Assembly (NCBI GenBank): GCA_964019165.1
Contig: OZ025276.1
Location: 4,091,840 to 4,155,839 of the forward strand
Source: Mastigias papua
Lineage: Eukaryota; Cnidaria; Scyphozoa; Rhizostomeae; Mastigiidae
DNA: 64,000 nt
Reading direction: 5' to 3'
The notes below the pieces were generated by a model. That model was not told the DNA's origin. It saw only the letters and a list, made by a program, of their open reading frames with translations, and did not search any database. The position numbers and the translations under genes are program-made. Positions 57,106 through 64,000 of the stretch are shown one piece after another. How positions within the stretch are numbered: position 1 is the stretch's first letter; each line of letters starts with the position of its first letter.

Positions 57106-57600
57106 ATGACCCACTCTGAGCTCTCCCCTGTGCATGGCTTTGTAAACAGGGGTGAAGCATGGGTGGCATACACTGGGGTTTTATTATCTTACAATGCCAG
57201 CACATTAACGAACTTGATTGGCTATATTTTATTGCTGGCTACAGCTTCAAGAGAAGTGCCCAGTCTTGGCTGGCTAGACTATAATAAAGCCTGTCGCAAA
57301 TGTGCGGAGGATGACAGAAGTGTAAGGTGGGGAGGCCAGCCCTACACTGTGGGTAACAACAGTCATTACAAAGGGGTCGTTACAGGAACCGAGGGATCCT
57401 CCTGTATCACAAGGGTCTAATGTCACCTATTTTTTTCAGTGGAACAATGGTTTTTGTCCGAATAATGTGCAGTGTTGCTTCAGTCATCCGTGCACTATTT
57501 GTAAAGGCAAACATCCTAAGGTTTATTGCATTTCCATGCCTTCAGGGGGGGGGCATAGCTGGTGACACCCAGCAACAGGATCATGCAGAGTCACCTCCTG
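57106..57600 (+). pseudogene. Gag-like ORF of the second tyrosine-recombinase element
   Basis: 57106-57420 has LIGYILLLATASREVPSLGWLDY then NKACRKCAEDDRSVRWGGQP, the conserved end of the gag-like ORF1 of Ngaro-type elements. In the next frame, FCPNNVQCCFSHPCTICKG and KHPKVYC (57450-57535) give the Cys/His knuckle. A frameshift near 57425 joins them. RNA-binding coat role inferred from family. Confidence 0.6.
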
Positions 57601-57626
57601 CTAAGAAGTATATGCATTAACTAACT

Positions 57627-58485
57627 GTGTCCTTTGACCCTTGTGTAGCAGCAGGGAGTTTAGCACCTCCTTACTTGATTAGTCCTTCAAGTGTAGAGCT
57701 GTGGAGTTATTATTTACTTACTTTTGCCTATCCTATGAAGACTCCTAATATATGTTGGATGGCATATTTAACAGCGTTTCTTTGTGTGTTATCAATGGGA
57801 AGACCTCCTCTACAAAGCGTAACTGCCTTTCTGCTTACTCGATGTCTGACACTGTTGATACTTATTTAGCTAAAGAGCTGTTGGAGGGCACAAGTGCTGG
57901 CCCATTTAGTCAGCCCCCCTTCCAAATTATGCACCTAAATCGGTTTGGGATGATTCCAAAAGCACAATGCTGTGAATGGCGCCTCATTACTGATTTATCC
58001 TTTGCTAAATGTAGAATTGCAATTCCACAGTCAGTTATGAAGGTATCCCTGAAGCGACTACAGCCATAATGACAGTTGACCAGGGGGCAATGCTGGCAAC
58101 ATTTGATATAAAAAGTGCTTATCGCCTGTTGCCAGTATACAATAGCCACAGACATTTCTTAGGCATGTTCTGGAAGAGCTACTTTTATATGGACTTGGCT
58201 TTACCATTTCGTTTGCGTTACCCGGTTTGCTGATGCACAACAGTGGATATGCTCTAAGGCAGGAGATATAGCTTACATTTAGCATTATTTGGATTTTCTA
58301 TTAAGTTGCCCTGCTGGCTCAGATACATGTAAAGTGGATTTATCCAAATGCCTAGACATATGTTCTGACCTAGGGGTTCCTATAGCGAAGGAAAAACTGT
58401 GGGACCAATAAATAAGTTGACATTCCTTGGCCTTGAGTTGGATACAGTATGCCAAGAGCTGCGCCAGTGCCCAAAATTGTTAAGG
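57627..58485 (+). pseudogene. Reverse transcriptase of the second tyrosine-recombinase element
   Basis: YLAKELLEGTSAGPFSQPPF (57862-57922), RFGMIPKAQCCEWRLITDLSF (57940-58005), then after a frameshift MLATFDIKSAYRLLPVYNSH (58090-58150; first catalytic Asp) and FYMDLALPFRLRY (58185-58225). The second catalytic box is damaged; LTFLGLELDTVCQEL (58417-58463) is the following block. The order of blocks follows DIRS/Ngaro RT. Many stops; dead. Confidence 0.7.
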
Positions 58486-58487
58486 TA

Positions 58488-58993
58488 ATGTAAATTCTCT
58501 TTTTAGCCCCCTCTCAATTAAGCTCCCCTCTCAATTAAGCCCCCCTCTCACTTAAGCCCCCCTTTCTGGACTAGAAAATTTATTAAGCCCCCCTCTATTA
58601 AGTCCCCACTTATAAAATATTGAATAGTACCAAGTGTAACTAAGCTTCATAGGAGTAAGCACGCTAAGCATGATCATGCTCAGTAAACAATAGTTCCCAA
58701 CCTTTAAAGAATCAAAGTCATTAATTAACTTTCTGCAGATAAAAACGTTCTATATCAACGTGTTACCACATAATCTTTGACTTTTGTTTGATCTGCTAGT
58801 AACTTGTGATGTATAAACTAATCAATTTGAATATTTTCCTCTATTTTCAAGCAGCAAATATCCAGTATACTACTAAAACTTTTCAAAAATTTATTTAGCC
58901 CCCATCTCTTATAAGCCCCCCTCTCCAATAAGCCCTCCCTCTAGAGCACTTGAAATCAATAAGCCCCCAGGGGACTTACTAGAGGATTTACGG
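58488..58993. mobile_element. TA-flanked MITE with AAGCCCCCCTCTC internal repeats
   Basis: About 506 bp between TA dinucleotides (58486-58487, 58994-58995). Ends are inverted: GTAAATTCTCT at the left, the complement of GTAAATCCTCT at the right. The left arm contains three to four copies of a 19-bp CCCCTCTCAATTAAG-type unit, mirrored loosely near the right end. Probably a Tc1/mariner-type non-autonomous element. It interrupts the tyrosine-recombinase retroelement. Confidence 0.65.
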
Positions 58994-59039
58994 TATGTGA
59001 GACTTTATCAGTTTGGACAAATTGTAGGTCTGGAACACA

Positions 59040-60115
59040 TCAAGAACCTATGGCTTCGGTGGTGCCGCTTCAGCACTGTTACCAAGCATTAGTGCATGCA
59101 AGGCCTTTTTTGTGTAGGCTTATCGACAAAGCGCAGTCTGTCTGTGACCTTCAGCACGGCTACGACCTCACTGCAGGTACCAGATGCACTACTGGAACAA
59201 CGTGTTCCCCCCCCCCCCCTTCTTGGACCAATCATGGCAAGAATTGCTAGGGTCAGCCTTTGCATTTAACACTCACAGGACTTACTCTTTGGCTCAAAAG
59301 CACGTCCATTGCTTTTGCCAGGATAATAACTTCCTTCATGCAAATGGCTCTCCTAGCCCTGCTTCAGAGCCGAGTCTTTTGTGCTTTATGGGCAGGATGC
59401 ATGGGTCCTTTAGGGTCCTGTACATTATGCATGGTTTCCAGGATACCTTGATTAATCAGTCACATATTCCCTTAGTAATCAGAGGTCTACAGTTTAAGAG
59501 AAGTATCGTTGAAAGACCACAGAAATGTCCAATTACTGCTCTTATTTTGCATACTCTTAAATTGCAACTTGACTTATCAAAGTGTGATGATATAATAATG
59601 CTATGGGCTGCTTTTTGCACTGCTTTCTTTGGCTTTTTATGGGCAGCTGAGTTCACATGTCCACACAATATGTTTTCACTTCAAGAGACTTTGTCAGTAT
59701 CAAGTGTATCTCTTGATAAGCAGCCAGTTCCTGATACAGTTGTTATTCCTATTAGCATCTAAAGGGTTGCTCTATAGTACTGGCTCCTTCAGACTGTGCC
59801 ATCTGCCCTGTTGCAGCACTAATGTCCTACCTTAGGAAAAGGGGTGGTTATTCTGGGCCACTTTTATGCTTCGCCGATACGTCTCTTCTCACATGGGACA
59901 AGCTGAATTCGAGGTTACAATGTTTGATCACAGCAGCGGGTTGGCAAGGCCGTTATACTTTACATAGTTTCCGTTTCAGTGCTGCAACTACAGCTGCTTC
60001 TCTGGGATTCCCAGATTATTTACTTAAAGCCTTAGGGTGATGGTCTAGTGAGGCCTACAAAGTTTATATTAGGCTGTCACAGCAACGTCTTCATTTGGCT
60101 TCCAGGTGTTTAGTG
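59040..60115 (+). pseudogene. Tyrosine recombinase of the second retroelement
   Basis: 59184-59762 is open: an N-terminal SAM-like part (AFNTHRTYSLAQKHVHCFCQ), ILHTLKLQLDLSKCDDIIMLWAA and AFFGFLWAAEFTCPH; the catalytic Arg expected near the WAAEF box is not obvious. After frame changes, RGGYSGPLLCFADTS (59838-59885) and the box LHSFRFSAATTAA (59960-60000, HxxR) follow. The nucleophile appears in EAYKVYIRLSQQR (60050-60090). A TGA falls between the HxxR box and the tyrosine (about 60038). Sequence style differs from the DIRS recombinase at 5934-7136. Confidence 0.72.
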
Positions 60116-61179
60116 ACTGCAAACTTGGTTGGCACATGTACAGCACCCCAGTGTACGTTACTTGTAGGAAATTTGTTATGTTTTCATCTCTTGTATGAGT
60201 TAGGGAAGGATATGGCTCTATGTATATACATTTAGTCATTATTGAGCCTATTTATAGTTTCAGAAAAACACAGGAAAAACAAAAAGTTATGTCATAGGTC
60301 CCTCAGCTTACCCCCTCTTGTCCATTGTGATTGCTACCCTTGCTTACTGCTTACTGTAGTTGCTTGATTCTTACGATACTTTTTACTACGATTTTACATA
60401 CTCTGAGATTAAGTAGATGGACTTTGGTGGTGCACTACTTTGGGTTTGCAACCCCCCCATAGGTGTAGGCCTCCTTAGGACATTTCCCTTGACTTTTAGT
60501 CGACCAACCCCTAGTCCTTTTTAAGTGTGGCTATTGTATTTTAGTCTCGCTGGATATATTTGCTTGAAGGGCTTATTTGGCGCTTCTTAAGAAGAAGATT
60601 TCTATTGCTGATTTACATGTATTTTAGTTGTGTTCTAAATTTTGCTGAGGTCTAGTCCAAATTAGTTTCTGTTACACTTACACTTGTCATTAGTGGTATA
60701 TTAGCTTTTCTATGCTGTTCATTTTCTATGGACTGGGGATTGGCCAACGTTTGTACAGCTATGTGTTTATGCGCCAATACAGATGGAAAAAAGAAAGAAA
60801 TAAAATGAAATAGATAAATAAACAAATTAAGAGAACATTACTTACTGCCGCAATCACTTAAGCTTCACTTTGTATGGCTGTGGTGGCCACACTATAGCTG
60901 GACACCGATAAGCATCCTGTTTTTTGATGTGTTACCAGGTTACCTTCAGCCTCCTGGTGTCTAATACTATTGTGCTCAGCATATGGAGTATAGTTCATGC
61001 TACTTTGGCTGCTAAAGTGGGTTACTATTTCAGGCCAGATTTCACTTGACCACATTGTTACGCTACTTGTGCACCTTGCTTTTGCCACAGTCCTATATTT
61101 TAGCCACGTAATTTGGCCACATTTATACATTTTTAGCCACATTCTGTCATTTTGGCTATGTTGATGCATAATTGGCCAA
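60116..61179. other. No gene seen
   Basis: AT-rich; TTTGGCCAC-type words recur at 61090-61180. Possibly the 3' region of the retroelement. No coding block recognised. Confidence 0.45.
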
Positions 61180-61183
61180 GTTA

Positions 61184-61326
61184 TTTTGTTGACCGCAGTC
61201 AAGATCCTTGGAAAATTTGATGCTGCTGTTGAAACAAAGAAGCGTGTTGTGCTAGGAACATTTTCCATGACCAAAGGAATAACTAATGGAAAATCTCCTA
61301 TCACTGTCAACAGGACTTTGATCTGA
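61184..61326 (+). pseudogene. Possible Ty3/gypsy protease C-terminal scrap
   Basis: A plus frame reads AVKILGKFDAAVETKKRVVLG then TFSMTKGIT and ITVNRTLI, ending in TGA. The GKF-A-VE-K-V-TF-V pattern is like the second half of the aspartic protease in gypsy pol proteins. The catalytic DTG is not present, so this is weak. Confidence 0.4.
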
Positions 61327-61474
61327 TCAGTCTACATTTGCATAAACTATCAAAAATGGACAACAATTTAAGTAGTATTTAGGGAGAGAGCAATAACATC
61401 CAAACCATGCCCACACTCCTGTGCAGCATACAGGTGTCAGGGCATAAATGCTGTGCGGTGTACGGCAGTTGAGG

Positions 61475-61665
61475 GGTAAGGCCCAGGGGACTAACCCTAA
61501 GAGGGTGAGATGAGGGTGTGGCTAACCCTAATCCTAAGCCAACCCTAAACCCTAGCCCTAAGCCGAAGAGGGTGAGTGGCCATAACCCTAAGCAGTGAAG
61601 GATTAAGGGCCTAACCCTAGGAGGGTTAGTATACCGAATAGGCTTGCAGAAGGACTAGCCCTAAT
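61475..61665. repeat. Interstitial telomere-like CCCTAA/CCTAA repeats (degenerate)
   Basis: Repeated AACCCTAA, CCCTAAG and CCTAACCCTA words over about 190 bp, broken by GAGGGTGAG spacers. The unit fits the animal TTAGGG telomere repeat in reverse. Too degenerate to be a chromosome end; an interstitial tract is likelier. Confidence 0.6.
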
Positions 61666-62448
61666 GGGTTCAATAGAGTTGTGAGGCGATTTGAGGCTGG
61701 TTAAGTAGAGGGTCCACGTTGCATTTATTGTGGGAGAAGATGAAGTGCACATGCACAGAGAGGTGGAGGATGGGGATTGAGAGTGAAATGGAATCGCGCA
61801 TGCATATGTGAAGAGGGGATGGTGAGGGGATATGAGGTGAGGGTGATGAGGGGATAGACTTTGTACAGCATTTGGGGGCGACAACGGGCACAATTCTGAC
61901 AATGTTGTGGGTACGAGATAAAACTGGTCCCAGTACTTGCATCTTTCCATGGCATTCTGCATCATGTTATGTCATACAAAAACAGCAGTGAATACTCTCT
62001 GCATACATTGCTAGCATTGTCCTGAATATATGGGAAATAGCTGTAATGTCTACTGGTCTGCGATTGTCGTCGATTCACTCTGGACAGGGCGTCATCTGTA
62101 CAAAACTTATCCGATAGCAGTTGTTGTAGGGGCGTATCACGATACATCTGGAGAAGGTAGGAAAATGACATGATAACTTCTATGAATCAACTGAATTGTA
62201 CTGTTGGCCCTGAGTAGCCTCAGTGCCATATTACTTGTGTCAATGTCAAATGTTGATCCCCTGTCATGTAACTATGTTGTCTAAGTGTATCACACAGTTT
62301 GTGCCTACTATGTAATGTCCTGTTCGTGTACTTGTTGATTAGCGTGACTCATTTTTAATACTATATGGAAATGCACTTGTAAAGTAGAGCCAGTCTTGAA
62401 TCAAGTGACACAAGTTTCATCAGAGTAAACCATAGTTGTCATTTGGGC
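61666..62448. other. No gene seen
   Basis: Contains a purine-rich stretch with GAGGGGAT / GGGGATGG words (61800-61860). No coding block recognised. Confidence 0.45.
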
Positions 62449-62652
62449 CTAACACTGCTTGAACCCCAACACTCCACAGACTTCTGGTCTCAGTGCTCGA
62501 CCGTACGAGTCAAAACAGTAGGCTCTGTGTTCATGATTTAAGCATACAGCCTGCCAGTGTGCACCACCCTTCTTGTGGGCACCCGTATTCAAAACGAATG
62601 CAATGGGAAAATGTTCCAATCCTCTGTGTAACAGTGTATTAGCGAGGAACAA
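62449..62652 (-). pseudogene. Adenain-like (Polinton/Maverick-type) cysteine protease fragment
   Basis: A 67-aa minus frame: LEHFPIAFVLNTGAHKKGG then AHWQAVCLNHEHRAYCFDSYGRAL. The NT..H..G.HW block holds the catalytic His and FDSYG the Asp, as in the adenovirus-type protease encoded by Polintons and adintoviruses. The later catalytic Cys is not visible; the frame ends in TGA/TAG noise. No other Polinton gene was recognised, so it is a lone remnant; a Ulp1-like protease from another transposon is the alternative. Confidence 0.5.
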
Positions 62653-62751
62653 TCATAAGCATTAAGTGAGGAGTCAATTAGTATGTTGATGTCACCGTTC
62701 TACAGACACCCAGCAAATACAAGACCCAGATAACATGAATCTATTCATGCA

Positions 62752-62784
62752 CAGTTTTCACTTTGAAAAGTGAAACTGTGAGAC
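62752..62784. repeat. Short hairpin (CACAGTTT...AAACTGTG)
   Basis: CACAGTTTTCACTTT faces AAAGTGAAACTGTG with almost no loop; one bulged base. It lies beside the tRNA-like sequence and may belong to the same repeat. Confidence 0.65.
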
Positions 62785-62797
62785 AATAATCAACCCG

Positions 62798-62868
62798 AGC
62801 AGGATTCAAACTCATGACCCCTGACATTGTATGTTAGTGCTCTACCAACTGAGCTATCGGGCCACCCT
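62798..62868 (-). other. tRNA-like sequence, degenerate (repeat-associated)
   Basis: Minus strand: box A-like TAGCTCAGTTGGTAGAGC (D arm intact) and a later GAGTTTGAATCCTG (box B-like). The anticodon stem has a mismatch and the loop ATACAAT would give ACA. A near-identical D arm recurs at 63037-63058 with the same following sequence, so these are copies of a tRNA-derived repeat and not a tRNA gene. Confidence 0.55.
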
Positions 62869-63029
62869 GCCACATTGTTGCTCAAGGGTAGGTCATTTGC
62901 TTGCACCACCCCTCTCTTACCCACTTTTCACAGGGGAGCCATCACAGCTCCATCACAATGTGCATTGGACCTGCTATTGAGAGAGGACTACTCACACCAG
63001 GGGGGGCTTGGTACTTAGTGGAAAACGGA

Positions 63030-63125
63030 ATGACGTCAGTGCTCTACCAACTGAGCTATTTGGCCACACTGCCAAATCGTTGCTCAAGAGTAGGCCATTT
63101 GCTTGTACCGCCTCTCTTACCCATT
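63030..63125 (-). repeat. Second copy of tRNA-like repeat
   Basis: Shares GTGCTCTACCAACTGAGCTAT and CATTTGCTTG-type words with 62838-62925. Only the box A half is kept. Confidence 0.5.
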
Positions 63126-64000
63126 AATATTTTGCTTGGTACTTATCGGAAAACGGAACAATGCTATCGCTGCTCTCGACTGGTTTACATCAACCAGCAT
63201 TGACTTTAATCTCCTAGACAGGGAAATAATGCAACCTTGTATGACCAACATTCTAATTGGGAATTTACTTATCCTATCTCGTATTAATAAATACTCGAAC
63301 AACATTAAACCAAAGAAAAAATACAAGTTCAACACTGAATAACACTGAAATATTTTCAATGTAAAAGTCCTCAAGGGACACACAGACGGTACTCCTGGAG
63401 GTTGAAAACAATTCATTGGACGAAGACAAGATTATGAGCGAATTGCCAATGTAGGGCTTGTAATATAAGTCTACCTGGGGATTCTAAAACTGATTTGTGG
63501 ATTGGTAATGAAATAATCGCAACAGAGTAGCACCCTCAAGAGGGGAGAGAACGACACCTTGCCCAAAAAAAACAATAACAGTGTCCTCTCAGGAGGAGTA
63601 ACAGGCTGGCAAGAGTACATGGTGAAATAGACAATACCAAACAATGCAATCAAGATATCCCTGACTGCCAAGGACACTTATTGCTGGAGTGAAAAAAGGA
63701 GAATGTATATGAGATATGGAAAAGTTATATGAGATATGGAAATAAGAATGTAAAGAGACATGCCAGATGTCCAGAAAATACTATCATAAGCATATAGATC
63801 GGACACTTGCAAGTGTCAAATAATACCAGGCATCTGATAGAAAATTAGCTTTTTAAAACTCAAAACAAAACAATGCTATAAACATAAAAGATAGGTGGTA
63901 TGCTGCTAGTAGTTAAATCAACAAACAAAATATGTGATATCGTATGACAAGCAGTAGGTCATCAATACACAGTTAAATCTTCATAGTCATCGCCAAGAAA
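63126..64000. other. No gene seen
   Basis: AT-rich end of the window; short frames only, none with a recognisable domain. Confidence 0.5.

Larger units (their letters stand above)
57106..60115 (+). mobile_element. Second tyrosine-recombinase retroelement (Ngaro-like candidate), degenerate
   Basis: Plus-strand order: gag-like with a zinc knuckle, RT, then tyrosine recombinase. The proteins differ strongly from those of the DIRS at 2762-7632. The set resembles Ngaro/DIRS elements of other animals: a GWLDYNKACRK gag block, an RT with AGPFSQPPF and a YR with HSFR. A 506-bp MITE sits between RT and YR, and RNase H was not found. Terminal repeats were not identified, so the family name is provisional. 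Confidence 0.68.

Noticed and set aside
62040..62171. Short minus-strand ORF at 61962-62171 as a gene
   Set aside because: No domain, no neighbours, and length expected by chance.

Overview
This window looks like repeat-rich, AT-biased animal nuclear DNA. Coding pieces are split by GT-AG introns, AT microsatellites are long, degenerate CCCTAA telomere-type repeats occur, and the transposons are metazoan types. The mix (DIRS and a second tyrosine-recombinase retroelement, Penelope, BEL/Pao, Ty3/gypsy, CR1/Jockey-like LINEs, several THAP transposases, P-like, Mutator-like, hAT, Harbinger, piggyBac, a Polinton-type protease) fits an invertebrate, perhaps a sponge or cnidarian. That placement is inference. 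I recognise no ordinary host gene; nearly every coding stretch belongs to a mobile element.

Region by region. 1-8.2 kb: a decayed multi-exon THAP-domain transposase (Kolobok-type candidate), with a nearly complete DIRS1-like retrotransposon (about 2762-7632) in one of its introns. 8.2-14.1 kb: a Ty3/gypsy integrase tail, a 3'-truncated second DIRS copy on the minus strand, and a BEL/Pao pol fragment carrying two small insertions with target duplications. 14.7-18.1 kb: a hAT element with 8-bp target duplication, terminal inverted repeats and one unbroken 806-codon transposase. 18.1-24.6 kb: a Mutator-like transposase split by a P-like (THAP9-type) element with an 8-bp target duplication. 25-32 kb: a gypsy integrase tail, a Myb/SANT-like pseudogene, BEL gag-protease, a Harbinger fragment, and a piggyBac fragment split by a foldback-like element built from 16-bp repeats.

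33.6-38 kb: (TA)n tracts, a tandem 241-bp repeat with a tRNA-like head, and two Penelope-like elements. One Penelope copy has a 5' inversion of the twin-priming kind and a hammerhead-ribozyme-like motif. 38.7-52 kb: a THAP/DDE transposase pseudogene next to the 3' end of a LINE, which itself contains a whole Ty3/gypsy element (41865-49109, LTRs about 98% identical) and a short non-autonomous LTR element (50231-51786). 52.3-56 kb: a second, fuller copy of the same LINE with an N-terminal PHD-like finger. 57.1-60.1 kb: a second tyrosine-recombinase retroelement (Ngaro-like candidate) interrupted by a TA-flanked MITE. 61-64 kb: a gypsy protease scrap, telomere-like repeats, a Polinton/adenain-type protease fragment and tRNA-like repeats.

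The value of the window is its layered insertion history, where at least seven insertions can be given exact boundaries. The best candidates for something unusual are the MYND finger in the gypsy pol, the foldback-like element, the 241-bp tandem unit and the Penelope ribozyme/inversion.
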